Assembly (NCBI RefSeq): GCF_024347095.1
Contig: NZ_AP024903.1
Span: 434,001-498,000, forward strand
Direction of reading: 5' to 3'
Source of the DNA: Vibrio rhizosphaerae
Lineage (GTDB): Bacteria; Pseudomonadota; Gammaproteobacteria; Enterobacterales; Vibrionaceae
Length of the DNA stretch: 64,000 nt
Shown here: positions 55,767 through 64,000 of the stretch, in pieces
Numbering within the stretch: position 1 is the stretch's first letter
How the letters are laid out: every line of letters begins with the position of its first letter
Made by a program: the position numbers and the translations under genes
Notes under the pieces: model-generated
Database searches by the model: none
What the model was told of the DNA's origin: nothing
Seen by the model: only the letters and a program-made list of their open reading frames with translations

Positions 55767-57044
55767 TTAGTGAGCGAGCAGTGCTTGTAATTCTGCTTTG
55801 ATGATTTCAAGGCCTTTGGTGACCAGTTCAGGCTCAATCGTCAATGGTGGCAGGAAGCGAATTACATTTCCTTTCACGCCACAAGATAACAAAATTACCC
55901 CGGCATGGTTACTTTTTACCACAAGTTGTTTGGTCAGATCTGCAAGTGGCGCGCCACTGTCAGGATCATTGAACTCGATTGCGATCATCGCGCCGACTTG
56001 GCGAATATCGCCAATTTGGGGAATCTCTTTTTGCAACTCAGTCAATTGTTCCTTGAATAGTAAACCAATATGTTGTGCTGTTTCACAGAGATTTTCTTTT
56101 TCAATGATATCGAGCACTTCTAATGCGGCAACACAAGCAAGTGGTGACCCCGCGTAAGTACCACCCACACCACCCGGGTTGGCAGCATCCATAATGTCTG
56201 CTTTTCCGACAACACCTGACAGCGGGAACCCGCCAGCGATCCCTTTGGCCATGGTGATCAGATCCGCTTCAATACCCAAGTATTCTGTCGCAAACATTTT
56301 GCCGGTTCGGGCAAAGCCTGTTTGAATTTCATCACAAATGAGCACGATACCATGTTGGTCACACAGGTCGCGGATTTTTTGCGCCCATGATGCCGGAGCC
56401 TGATAGAACCCACCTTCTCCCTGAATCGGTTCAAAAATGATTGCCGCGATACGGCTCGGTTCGATATCACAAGCGAATAAGTCATTCAAAGCACTCAGGC
56501 TTTGGGCTTCTGTCACGCCATGATACTCATTTGGGAATGGCAGGTGGTAGATTTCATTCGGAAACGGGCCGAAACCAGCTTTGTAAGGTGCGACTTTGCC
56601 AGTGAGTCCCATACACATATTGGTTCGTCCGTGAAAGCCACCTTTAAAAGCAATAATACCTGAACGGCCCGTATGCGCCCGCGCAATTTTTACCGCATTT
56701 TCGACAGCTTCTGCTCCGGTGGTCACGAATGCGGCTTTTTTGGCAAAATTCCCCGGCGTTTTCGCCACAATTTTTTCAGCCAGTTCAACAAAACTGGTGT
56801 AAGGCGTTACCATTGAACAGGTGTGACTGAAGTTGTCCAATTGCTTTTTAACCGCTTCAATAATTTGCGGATGAGAGTGCCCAGTGTTATTGACGGCAAT
56901 CCCGGCTGCAAAGTCGATATAGGTTTTACCTTCGATATCGGTGATCGTCGCATTTTTAGCACTCGCCGCGTAAATTGGTGCCAGATTAGCCATCCCTTTT
57001 GCGACGACTTTTTCCTTACGGGCTTGCCATTCCATATTTGTCAT
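55767..57044 (-). CDS. gabT: 4-aminobutyrate (omega-amino acid) aminotransferase, GabT-type
   Basis: A 425-residue class III PLP transaminase that moves the amino group of GABA to 2-oxoglutarate. The PLP lysine is K267 in MAKGIAGGFPLSG, D238 is in CDEIQTGFART, and FEPIQGEGGF and TTGAEAVENAVKIAR are normal. It is close to GabT, but other omega-amino acids such as 5-aminovalerate are possible substrates. AAGGAA precedes the ATG. It follows gabD by 44 bases on the same strand. Confidence 0.9.
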   Translation of the reverse strand: MTNMEWQARKEKVVAKGMANLAPIYAASAKNATITDIEGKTYIDFAAGIAVNNTGHSHPQIIEAVKKQLDNFSHTCSMVTPYTSFVELAEKIVAKTPGNFAKKAAFVTTGAEAVENAVKIARAHTGRSGIIAFKGGFHGRTNMCMGLTGKVAPYKAGFGPFPNEIYHLPFPNEYHGVTEAQSLSALNDLFACDIEPSRIAAIIFEPIQGEGGFYQAPASWAQKIRDLCDQHGIVLICDEIQTGFARTGKMFATEYLGIEADLITMAKGIAGGFPLSGVVGKADIMDAANPGGVGGTYAGSPLACVAALEVLDIIEKENLCETAQHIGLLFKEQLTELQKEIPQIGDIRQVGAMIAIEFNDPDSGAPLADLTKQLVVKSNHAGVILLSCGVKGNVIRFLPPLTIEPELVTKGLEIIKAELQALLAH

Positions 57045-57088
57045 GAGTTTTTATTCCTTCACATTCAAACAGTAGTTATTGTGAGATG

Positions 57089-58519
57089 TCAGAAGCCACC
57101 AAAACAGAGATACTTAACATTGAGATATTCATCAATTCCTTGTTTGGCACCTTCCCGGCCAAAGCCGGATTGTTTTACGCCACCAAATGGTGCGACTTCA
57201 TTGGAGATAATGCCTTCATTAATTCCAACCATGCCGTATTCAAGCTGTTCGGCAATCCGAAAGGCACGATTCAGGGTGCTGGTGTAGAAGTAGCTGGCCA
57301 GTCCGTAAATCGTATCGTTGGCTTTTTCAACCAGTTCATCGTCGTTGGTAAAGCGAACAATCGGAGCGACCGGACCGAATAATTCGGTGTGGATGATTTC
57401 CATATCTTGGGTGACTTCAGTCAGAATGGTTGGTTCAACGAACAGGCCATCGAGAGAGCGTCCGCCAAATGCGATTTTTGCCCCTTGTTCAACGGCGGTA
57501 TTGATGTAACCCAACACACTGTTTTTCGCTTTTATATCGATCAGCGGGCCAATCACCACATCAGGTTCCACACCATTACCGACTTTGAGATCGGCTACGG
57601 CCTTGGCAAACTTTTCAACAAACTGATCGTAAACGCTGTCCTGAACATAGAAGCGGTTGGCGCACACACAAGTTTGTCCTGCATTACGGAATTTCGAGGC
57701 GATAGCCCCTTTGACGGCAGCATCGATATCGGCATCATCAAACACGATGAATGGCGCGTTACCGCCTAATTCCATTGAGGTGCGCTTAATCGTTTCTGCA
57801 CACTGCTTGATGAGGTGGCTTCCGACTTGAGTCGAGCCGGTGAAAGACAACTTCTTGATGTCGTCGTGGCTACAGAAAATATCACCGACGGCGACTGAAG
57901 AGTGGTTGTTAACCACGATGAGAAGATCTTTTGGCAATCCGGCTTGGTATGCTAATTCTGCAATTGCATAGGCTGACAGTGGTGTCTGGTTGGCAGGTTT
58001 GACAATAAAACTACACCCAGCCGCCAGTGCCGGGGCTGCTTTACGGGTAATCATGGCGATGGGGAAGTTCCAAGGCGTGATCGCAGCAGCAACACCAACC
58101 GGTTGTTTAATGGTCATCAAACGCTTGTTTGACGTTGGTGCCGGAATTGTATCACCGTAAGTGCGTTTCCCTTCTTCTGCGAACCACTGAATGAACGATG
58201 CGCCGTACATGACTTCGCCTTTGGCTTCAGCCAAGGGTTTTCCTTGTTCGAGGGTCATAATCCGAGCGAGATCGTCACTATTTTCAACCACGAGATCATA
58301 CCAACGTTTTAAGATGGCAGATCTTTCTGCAGCTGAGCGTTGTTGCCATGCTTGTTGAGCCTGTTTTGATTTCTCAATCAGCGTGAGGATATCTGTCGTC
58401 TGAACCGAAGGAATGTACGTGAGCGTTTCGTCGGTTGCCGGATTGAGGACTGCAATCGCGTCTTCACTGAAAGGACACGTTGCTTTGAGTAGGTTTTTGT
58501 TAACAATTTGGTCCATCAT
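57089..58519 (-). CDS. gabD: Succinate-semialdehyde dehydrogenase, GabD-type
   Basis: A 476-residue aldehyde dehydrogenase that oxidises succinate semialdehyde to succinate. The catalytic residues are E250 in SMELGGNAPF and C284 in NAGQTCVCANRF; the cofactor loop is FTGSTQVG. A second cysteine two residues after C284 is the redox-sensitive pair known in GabD. With GabT it forms a two-step GABA to succinate route. First gene of the minus-strand operon. Confidence 0.92.
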   Translation of the reverse strand: MMDQIVNKNLLKATCPFSEDAIAVLNPATDETLTYIPSVQTTDILTLIEKSKQAQQAWQQRSAAERSAILKRWYDLVVENSDDLARIMTLEQGKPLAEAKGEVMYGASFIQWFAEEGKRTYGDTIPAPTSNKRLMTIKQPVGVAAAITPWNFPIAMITRKAAPALAAGCSFIVKPANQTPLSAYAIAELAYQAGLPKDLLIVVNNHSSVAVGDIFCSHDDIKKLSFTGSTQVGSHLIKQCAETIKRTSMELGGNAPFIVFDDADIDAAVKGAIASKFRNAGQTCVCANRFYVQDSVYDQFVEKFAKAVADLKVGNGVEPDVVIGPLIDIKAKNSVLGYINTAVEQGAKIAFGGRSLDGLFVEPTILTEVTQDMEIIHTELFGPVAPIVRFTNDDELVEKANDTIYGLASYFYTSTLNRAFRIAEQLEYGMVGINEGIISNEVAPFGGVKQSGFGREGAKQGIDEYLNVKYLCFGGF

Positions 58520-58562
58520 TGTGTCTCTTTTGTTAGCTGTAATAAAGATGGTAGATCTAAAA

Positions 58563-58630
58563 ATGGCACCATCCGAAGTACCAGTTAGATCAATTGTGTG
58601 GTACCAGAGGGAAGTTGCTGGCTGGTACCA
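58563..58630. promoter_or_regulatory. Four TGGTACCA-like motifs between gabD and dctP
   Basis: Motifs at 58564-58571 (TGGCACCA), 58576-58583 (AAGTACCA), 58599-58606 (TGGTACCA) and 58623-58630 (TGGTACCA), starts 12, 23 and 24 bases apart. Half-sites TACCA in tandem resemble those described for MocR regulators such as GabR (ATACCA, from memory). Binding by the local MocR-type protein is inferred. Confidence 0.65.
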
Positions 58631-58653
58631 TACAAATTGCCTTTCTGGTTCTA

Positions 58654-58682
58654 TTGCTTTGGTTTTGCTTTCTTCATATTAA
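58654..58682 (+). promoter_or_regulatory. Probable promoter of the TRAP operon
   Basis: -35 TTGCTT (58654-58659), a 17-base spacer and -10 TATTAA (58677-58682), 54 bases before dctP. The TGGTACCA motifs lie about 60-125 bases upstream of the predicted start, which suits activation. Confidence 0.55.
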
Positions 58683-58735
58683 CCTGTGAAACAAATCAGT
58701 AACAAACAAGTAACGACACAGGAAGAGGAATTTCT

Positions 58736-59752
58736 ATGTTTGGGTTAAAGGGAAAGAAGCTTGCGAAGACATTACTGGCTGTCACGCTGGGCGTTAGTGC
58801 GCTTGCGAGTTCTACGGTTAGTTTTGCTGCTGAATATAATTGGCGCTTTGCAAATCTGTATGGTCGCGGTACGGCATTTGGTGCTGTGTATGAAGACTTG
58901 GCTAAAAATATTGAAACGATGTCCAATGGCCGTATTGCTGTGCAAGTTCTGTACTCCGGAGAAGGGGTGGGTACCAGTGGTATCTTGAGTGCTGTCCGTT
59001 CCGGTTTGATTACCATGGGGGCACCTTTCCAACCCATGCATGCGGGGGAGTTTCCGGCTGGGGTGGTTGAGGTCGGTTTACCCGGCGGAACGTCAGATGC
59101 CAGTGAACTAATGACATTATTTCATGAGCGCGGCTGGGGTGAAGTCTTGAAAAAAGCCTATGCCTCTCAGGGGATCGTCTGGCTGGAACCTTATATTCAG
59201 CCCCCGGTTTATATCATTACCAAAAAGCCGATCAACTCGATTGCTGACTTTAAAGGCATGAAAATTCGTGCGCCGGGCGCTTATGGTAAGTTCCTGCGTA
59301 ACCTTGGTGCAGCACCTGTTTCTCTGTCCTGGAGTGAAATTTATACCTCACTGGCAACGGGTGTTATCGATGGTTCTATCGGTTCCAATATGATTGATCA
59401 CCGCGATGGTAACCATGTGGAAGTGGCAAAATACATGTATCCGCTACCCATTGCCGGTGCTCAGGTTCTACCGATTATTGTTAACCAAAAAGCATGGAAC
59501 AAATTACCGAAAGACCTGCAAGCGATTGTCAAAGGTGCGACTGCCGAGCATGCGATTGAGCAGCTAACCAAGTCGAAACTCTGGGAATCTCAGGCTGTAG
59601 CAGAGATGGAGTCGAAAGGGTTGAAATGGAGTCCGGAGCCATCTGAAGCCGACAAAAAAGCTTGGAAAGCAGCAGGGAAGTCACTCGCACAGGAATATGC
59701 CAGTGCAGACCCTTATTCAAAACAGCTTGTTGATATCCTGAACAAGCAGTAA
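58736..59752 (+). CDS. TRAP transporter substrate-binding protein, DctP-type
   Basis: A 338-residue periplasmic protein with a signal peptide (about 1-31, cleavage near SFA-AEY). The TRAP signature is ADFKGMKIRAPGAYGKFLRNLGA; R178 in the IRAPG segment matches the arginine that binds the substrate carboxylate in most TRAP binding proteins, and SEIYTSLATGVIDGSI is typical. Hence a carboxylate or amino-acid ligand is expected; which one is unknown. Divergence from gabD suggests an amino acid such as GABA. First gene of the operon. Confidence 0.9.
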   Translation: MFGLKGKKLAKTLLAVTLGVSALASSTVSFAAEYNWRFANLYGRGTAFGAVYEDLAKNIETMSNGRIAVQVLYSGEGVGTSGILSAVRSGLITMGAPFQPMHAGEFPAGVVEVGLPGGTSDASELMTLFHERGWGEVLKKAYASQGIVWLEPYIQPPVYIITKKPINSIADFKGMKIRAPGAYGKFLRNLGAAPVSLSWSEIYTSLATGVIDGSIGSNMIDHRDGNHVEVAKYMYPLPIAGAQVLPIIVNQKAWNKLPKDLQAIVKGATAEHAIEQLTKSKLWESQAVAEMESKGLKWSPEPSEADKKAWKAAGKSLAQEYASADPYSKQLVDILNKQ

Positions 59753-59761
59753 CAAGGAATA

Positions 59762-59790
59762 ATCAAGGTGAATCAATGATTCACCTTGAT
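59762..59790. promoter_or_regulatory. Palindrome between dctP and dctQ
   Basis: Perfect 14-bp arms (ATCAAGGTGAATCA / TGATTCACCTTGAT) with one central base, 10 bases after the dctP stop. No T-run. Probably an RNA hairpin that stabilises the dctP part of the message so that the binding protein is made in excess. Confidence 0.65.
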
Positions 59791-59806
59791 TGGTTTGGGA
59801 GTTTAT

Positions 59807-60454
59807 ATGGTTGAACCAATTTTAAGAGGATATTGCCAGTTAGTCAGATATGTTGTTGGCCTAATCGGGCGTTCGGTTTCATATCTGCTTCCTGTATTAG
59901 CCAGTATTGTTGCCTATGAAGTCTTTGCTCGTTATGTCATTGATAGACCGACTATCTGGGGTTATGACACCTCACTGTTTCTGTTTGGGTATATCGCCGC
60001 ATTAGGTGGCGCCTATGCACAACAACGTGAAGCGCATATCAATGTTGACATTGTCCACGGCAAAGTCTCGGAAAAGACGCGCCGGATTTTTGACCTGATC
60101 ACTGCGGTTCTGGCAATCGGATTTTTAGTGGTCATGATCAAAACTTGCTATGGCATGTTTCTGGAGAGCCTTCAATATAATTACAGAACCCAGAGTGAAT
60201 GGGCTCCGCCGATGCATCACTTCTGGCTGATGATTACGGTTTCTGCGAGCATTTTTGTTGCCCAATATTCCACGGAAGTGATCAGTAATCTGTTTTTCCT
60301 TTTGACGGGACGTGAATTAAGCGGAACCGTGCATTCACATGTCAGCTTAGATGAACAGCCTTTCCATGTCAGTTTAGAGGATGAGCCGTTTCGCACTGAG
60401 CATGATTCAGTAGAGAAGTCTGTTTTTGACAAGGAGAATCCAAATGGGAATTGA
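59807..60454 (+). CDS. TRAP transporter small membrane subunit, DctQ-type
   Basis: A 215-residue protein with four membrane helices in the first about 165 residues (LPVLASIVAYEVFARYVI, then GYDTSLFLFGYIAALGGAY with the conserved REAHINVDIV) and a long hydrophilic tail of about 50 residues (SHVSLDEQPFHVSLEDEPF), in which a VSLxDE(Q/E)PF unit is repeated. The tail is longer than usual for DctQ. Start ATG 59807 with GGGAG upstream; the frame is open earlier with a TTG inside the palindrome, rejected. Confidence 0.9.
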   Translation: MVEPILRGYCQLVRYVVGLIGRSVSYLLPVLASIVAYEVFARYVIDRPTIWGYDTSLFLFGYIAALGGAYAQQREAHINVDIVHGKVSEKTRRIFDLITAVLAIGFLVVMIKTCYGMFLESLQYNYRTQSEWAPPMHHFWLMITVSASIFVAQYSTEVISNLFFLLTGRELSGTVHSHVSLDEQPFHVSLEDEPFRTEHDSVEKSVFDKENPNGN

Positions 60455-61763
60455 GATGTTAACCCTTGTTTTGCTGGCCTGTATTCTGACCGCTTTTGTG
60501 TTAGGGGCTCAAGTAGGGCTGGCATTGGGTGGCATTGCTATGGGCGTCGGTTATTTGGTCTGGGGAGAAGCTCTGTTTAATATTGTGCCGACGACTGTTG
60601 AGAGCACCTTTTTTAATTTTATTCTGTTAGCGATTCCGCTTTATATTTATATGGGACAGATCCTAACCCGTTCTGGGATTGGGGATGCCATGTTTAATGC
60701 CAGTCAGTTAGTGATCGGGCGGTTGCGCGGTTCTTTGGCAATTAGTGTCATTGGCGTTTGTTCGATGATCGGCGCGATGGTCGGCATCATTGGTGCCGGT
60801 ATCATGACTTCCAGTAGTATCGCACTCAAGCCAATGCTCGATCGTGGCTATGATAAGAAGCTTGCCCTTGGGGTGATTATGGCTGGTGGCTCTTTGGGGA
60901 TTCTGATTCCACCGAGTATCCCCATGATTATGTTCGCTTCTGCGACCCAAAACTCAGTGGGTAAAATGTTTTTGGGAGCCATGATCCCGGCACTGATCAC
61001 GATTGTTCTGTTGATTACATACGTGATGATCTCTTGTAAATTGCGTCCTGAACGAGCACCACTGGATTCTGATAATGATATTGAAGTGCCAAAAGGCTAC
61101 GAATTATTTAAGACCATCCGGGACGGTGCATCGTCACTCGCCCTGATTGTAATCGTTCTGGGCAGTATTATTGCCGGGATCGCGACTCCGACTGAGTCCG
61201 GTGCTTTGGGGGTGATGGGAGCCATCCTCTTGTCGATCCTGTTTAAGCGGTTTAAACCGGAGATGTTAAGACGTTCAGGGATGCAAACCGCAATGCTGGT
61301 AAGCGTGGCAATGTGGATTATTCTCGGTGCATCGGTGTTCAGTAATTTCCATCTGTTGATGGGAATTCAGGGCATGGTATCCGGGTTTACCCAAGGGTTG
61401 GATTTACCACCGATTATGATCATCATTATGTTCCAGCTGATCATGTTGCTATTGGGGTTCATCATCGATGAATTCATCATTGTGCTGATGTGTGCGCCGA
61501 TCTTTACTCCGGTTGCGGTATCTCTTGGCTATGATCCGATTTGGTTCGGTGTGTTGATGATTTTGAATATCGTGATTGCGGTACAGACGCCACCTTACGG
61601 TTTTGCGTTGTTCTATCTGAAAGGGATTGCGCCAAAAGGTGTCACCATGATGGATCTGTATAAGTCAGTGTTACCCTTTATTACCGTTCAGTTCATCGTA
61701 CTGGTTATCTGTATGATTTTCCCTGATCTGGTCACTTGGTTACCCAATCTGGTGATTCACTGA
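60444..61763 (+). CDS. TRAP transporter large membrane subunit, DctM-type
   Basis: A 439-residue protein with about 12 helices. Family motifs: GVIMAGGSLGILIPPSIPMIMFA near residue 150 and IATPTESGALGVMGA near 250. It carries the sodium and substrate path of the TRAP system. ATG 60444 has AAGGAG upstream and overlaps the dctQ stop by 11 bases. Confidence 0.93.
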   Translation: MGIEMLTLVLLACILTAFVLGAQVGLALGGIAMGVGYLVWGEALFNIVPTTVESTFFNFILLAIPLYIYMGQILTRSGIGDAMFNASQLVIGRLRGSLAISVIGVCSMIGAMVGIIGAGIMTSSSIALKPMLDRGYDKKLALGVIMAGGSLGILIPPSIPMIMFASATQNSVGKMFLGAMIPALITIVLLITYVMISCKLRPERAPLDSDNDIEVPKGYELFKTIRDGASSLALIVIVLGSIIAGIATPTESGALGVMGAILLSILFKRFKPEMLRRSGMQTAMLVSVAMWIILGASVFSNFHLLMGIQGMVSGFTQGLDLPPIMIIIMFQLIMLLLGFIIDEFIIVLMCAPIFTPVAVSLGYDPIWFGVLMILNIVIAVQTPPYGFALFYLKGIAPKGVTMMDLYKSVLPFITVQFIVLVICMIFPDLVTWLPNLVIH

Positions 61764-61782
61764 GATATTGGTATTCTTGACG

Positions 61783-61809
61783 AAAAACCTGCCTGTCGGC
61801 AGGTTTTTT
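61783..61809 (+). terminator. Terminator after the TRAP operon
   Basis: An 11-bp stem (AAAAACCTGCC / GGCAGGTTTTT) with a TGTC loop and a T-run. Confidence 0.93.
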
Positions 61810-61851
61810 AGGCTCAGCCTAAAATGTATGAATCGCTTTAGAGCCGGACAA

Positions 61852-61883
61852 AGAAAAAGCCCTTTCATTAGCAGAAAGGGCTT
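61852..61883 (-). terminator. Terminator after serA
   Basis: On the minus strand a 10-bp stem (AAGCCCTTTC / GAAAGGGCTT) with a seven-base loop, followed by TTTTTC. Confidence 0.9.
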
Positions 61884-61909
61884 GGGTATCGGAAGCGTTC
61901 AAGCACTGA

Positions 61910-63139
61910 TTAATGCAGAATTCGAGCGCGGATTGTACCTTCGATTTTCTTTAGCTTACGCAATGCTTCTTCAGAGCGGGCGGTCTCAACATCAATCACC
62001 ACATAACCGACATCAGCCGATGTTTGCAGATACTGCGCAGCAATGTTGATGCCATCCTGAGCGAAGATCGTGTTGATTTGATTCAGGATACCCGGACGGT
62101 TTTGGTGAATGTGCAGTAGGCGAGAACATTCTCTGAGTTCTGGCAGGGATACTTCTGGCAAGTTGACGCTGGAAACAGTCGAACCATTATCAGAGTATTT
62201 GACAATCTTACCGGCCACTTCGATACCGATGTTTTCTTGCGCTTCTTGCGTTGAACCACCGACATGCGGTGTCAGAATGACATTGTCAAACTGAAGCAGT
62301 GGTGATTCGAACGGGTCGGCGTTAGTTTTCGGTTCAACAGGGAATACGTCAATTGCAGCACCGGTGATTTGTCCAGATTCCAATGCGCCGCATAGCGCAT
62401 CGATATCAACAACGGTGCCTCGTGCTGCGTTGATGAAAATTGAATTTGGTTTCATTTGAGCAAATTCTTGAGTGGAAATCATATTCTTGGTGTCCGGCGT
62501 TTCAGGGACATGCAAAGAGATGACATCACTCTTGCCCAATAACTCTGCCAGAGATGCAACCTGAATGGCATTTCCCAGAGACAGTTTATTCTCGATATCG
62601 TAGTAATAAACCCGCATGCCTAAGTTTTCAGCAATAATTCCTAGCTGAGTTCCGATATGACCATAGCCAATGATACCGAGGTTTTTCCCGCGTGCTTCAA
62701 AGCTTTGATCGGCACTTTTTTTCCAGATACCGCGGTGTGCTAGGGCATTTTTTTCTGGAATGCCGCGCAGAAGCAACAAGATTTCACCCATCACCAGCTC
62801 GGCGACACTACGGGTATTGGAGAACGGGGCATTAAAGACGGGAATACCACGTTTTGCCGCTGCACCTAAATCGACTTGATTGGTGCCGATACAAAAGCAG
62901 CCGATTCCAACCAGTTTTTTCGCTGCGTTGATGACATTCTCCGTCAGGTTGGTTCGGGAACGAATACCGACAAAGTGTGCATCCTGAATCGCTTCTAATA
63001 GTTCGGCTTCGGATAATGAACCTTTGTGATATTCGATATTGGTATAGCCAGCTTCCTGAAGCACATCGACGGCAGAGTTATGAACACCCTCAAGAAGTAA
63101 AATCTTAATTTTGTTTTTTTCCAATGAAACCTTGGCCAT
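61910..63139 (-). CDS. serA: SerA, D-3-phosphoglycerate dehydrogenase
   Basis: 409 residues (E. coli 410). First step of serine synthesis. Cofactor motif GIIGYGHIGTQLG near residue 154. Catalytic residues: arginine in NAARGTVVDI, glutamate in DVFPVEP and histidine in TPHVGGSTQEAQ. The C-terminal ACT domain (about 335-409) gives serine inhibition. Only one ACT domain and no extra domain, the E. coli type. Downstream of rpiA on the same strand, a common order. Confidence 0.97.
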   Translation of the reverse strand: MAKVSLEKNKIKILLLEGVHNSAVDVLQEAGYTNIEYHKGSLSEAELLEAIQDAHFVGIRSRTNLTENVINAAKKLVGIGCFCIGTNQVDLGAAAKRGIPVFNAPFSNTRSVAELVMGEILLLLRGIPEKNALAHRGIWKKSADQSFEARGKNLGIIGYGHIGTQLGIIAENLGMRVYYYDIENKLSLGNAIQVASLAELLGKSDVISLHVPETPDTKNMISTQEFAQMKPNSIFINAARGTVVDIDALCGALESGQITGAAIDVFPVEPKTNADPFESPLLQFDNVILTPHVGGSTQEAQENIGIEVAGKIVKYSDNGSTVSSVNLPEVSLPELRECSRLLHIHQNRPGILNQINTIFAQDGINIAAQYLQTSADVGYVVIDVETARSEEALRKLKKIEGTIRARILH

Positions 63140-63323
63140 TATTTTTGTCCTTAACGATGGAAAGATGGAGAAATAAGGTGCACGGTCACCAAAACGGAGA
63201 ATTGAGCATTATTTTAACAAGCAAACGTTTGCCTTGTGCATCTTCTCACCATAAAGTAACAAAAAAATTTCCGAATTGGTAAGAAAATTACGTCATAAGG
63301 AATAATTTTTCTATTGCCAATTA

Positions 63324-63350
63324 AAAAACGGTACGCAGTGTACCGTTTTT
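63324..63350 (-). terminator. Terminator between rpiA and serA
   Basis: An 11-bp stem (AAAAACGGTAC / GTACCGTTTTT) with a five-base loop and a T-run on the minus strand. It ends rpiA and so gives serA its own transcription unit. Confidence 0.9.
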
Positions 63351-63388
63351 CATGATTTATGGTGATTAGAGCCTGTCTGATTGATGAT

Positions 63389-64000
63389 TTACTCGATAAA
63401 TCGGGTGCCTTCTGGTGTACCGATAATCACAATATCAGCACCACGATGTGCAAACAGGCCGTTGGTCACAACCCCGGGGATGTTGTTGAGTGTCGATTCT
63501 AATGCTTTCGGGTCCGTAATCTGCATATTGTGTACATCGAGGATAATATTGCCATTATCTGTCACTACACCTTGACGATAAACCGGTTCGCCGCCAAGTT
63601 TTTTCAGCGCGCGGGAAACTTGTTCACGGGCCATGGGAATTACTTCGATTGGCAGTGGAAACTGACCCAGTACATCAACTGTTTTGGTCCCGTCAACAAT
63701 GCATACAAATGTTTCGGAGATTGCCGCAACAATTTTTTCCCGGGTGAGGGCGGCGCCTCCGCCTTTAATCATATCCCGTGTCGGATTGATTTCATCGGCA
63801 CCATCAATATAGACATCCAGTTTTTCAACATCATTACAGTCGAACACTTGAATCCCTAATGCTTCCAGTTTTTCTGTTGATGCTTTTGAGCTGGAGACTG
63901 CACCTTTAATCTCATTTTTGACTGACCCTAAGGCGTCGATAAAGTGATTGACGGTTGAGCCGGTGCCAACGCCGATAATGCCACCTTTAATGACATACTT
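63389..64000 (-). CDS. rpiA: RpiA, ribose-5-phosphate isomerase A (5' end beyond the window)
   Basis: 204 codons of the C-terminal part are visible; the start lies outside. Active-site pieces: [34 protein letters not shown] and [13 protein letters not shown] with the catalytic glutamate and lysine. Interconverts ribose 5-phosphate and ribulose 5-phosphate. About 14-16 N-terminal residues are missing by comparison with E. coli (219). Confidence 0.97.
   Translation of the reverse strand, partial: KYVIKGGIIGVGTGSTVNHFIDALGSVKNEIKGAVSSSKASTEKLEALGIQVFDCNDVEKLDVYIDGADEINPTRDMIKGGGAALTREKIVAAISETFVCIVDGTKTVDVLGQFPLPIEVIPMAREQVSRALKKLGGEPVYRQGVVTDNGNIILDVHNMQITDPKALESTLNNIPGVVTNGLFAHRGADIVIIGTPEGTRFIE

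Overview
The window is a piece of chromosome from a gammaproteobacterium of the family Vibrionaceae, most likely a Vibrio. Reasons: a full rRNA operon with a Glu-Lys-Val tRNA spacer and a Thr tRNA between two 5S genes; protein sequences that track E. coli closely without being identical; a glycosyltransferase of the MJ1255/VC2487 family; and a gene order (mla-murA, pyrBI-argF, rapA, valS-holC-pepA-lptFG, leu-leuO-ilvIH) that, from memory, resembles V. cholerae chromosome I. Most of the window is core genome. The accessory parts are the beta-glucoside operon, the PhoH region, and the gabD-gabT-regulator/TRAP cluster.

Layout. 1-4.8 kb, plus strand: the end of mlaF, then mlaE-mlaD-mlaC-mlaB-ibaG-murA (lipid transport across the envelope and the first step of peptidoglycan synthesis), then plsC. 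4.85-8.1 kb, minus strand: ridA, pyrI, pyrB behind a pyrL leader/attenuator, and argF behind two ARG boxes; aspartate and ornithine carbamoyltransferases sit side by side. 8.4-13.0 kb, minus strand: a beta-glucoside operon (6-phospho-beta-glucosidase, PTS EIIBCA, BglG-type antiterminator) headed by an antiterminator-binding RNA site, an overlapping terminator and a perfect CRP palindrome. 13.6-15.3 kb: a PIN-PhoH protein and a decayed PIN fragment. 15.8-24.6 kb: rapA, an Nramp-like transporter, rluA, a 2-hydroxyacid dehydrogenase, and a coupled DUF898/M48-peptidase pair. 24.7-32.6 kb: valS, holC and pepA on the minus strand, diverging from lptF-lptG on the plus strand (LPS export), then an RDD membrane protein on the minus strand. 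32.8-36.3 kb: a Leu tRNA, an unknown secreted PPC-domain protein, and an HD-GYP c-di-GMP phosphodiesterase.

36.4-42.7 kb: rRNA operon 16S-tRNA Glu-Lys-Val-23S-5S-tRNA Thr-5S with promoter, two boxA sites and a strong terminator. 42.8-47.8 kb, minus strand: leuABCD behind the leuL leader peptide and attenuator. 48.2-53.9 kb, plus strand: a PAP2 phosphatase and a glycosyltransferase, leuO, and ilvI-ilvH; with leuABCD this is a branched-chain amino acid block. 53.9-61.8 kb: minus-strand gabD-gabT-MocR-type regulator, diverging from a plus-strand TRAP transporter (dctP-dctQ-dctM). The divergent region carries four TGGTACCA-like motifs. 61.9-64 kb, minus strand: serA and the 3' part of rpiA.

The most interesting element is the MocR-type regulator at 53884-55674. 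The PLP-binding lysine of its aminotransferase-like domain is a serine, the PLP-contacting tyrosine is a phenylalanine, and it carries a C-terminal domain of about 115 residues that GabR and PdxR do not have. Together with the repeated motifs and the TRAP operon it suggests an amino-acid uptake and catabolism module with an unusual sensor.
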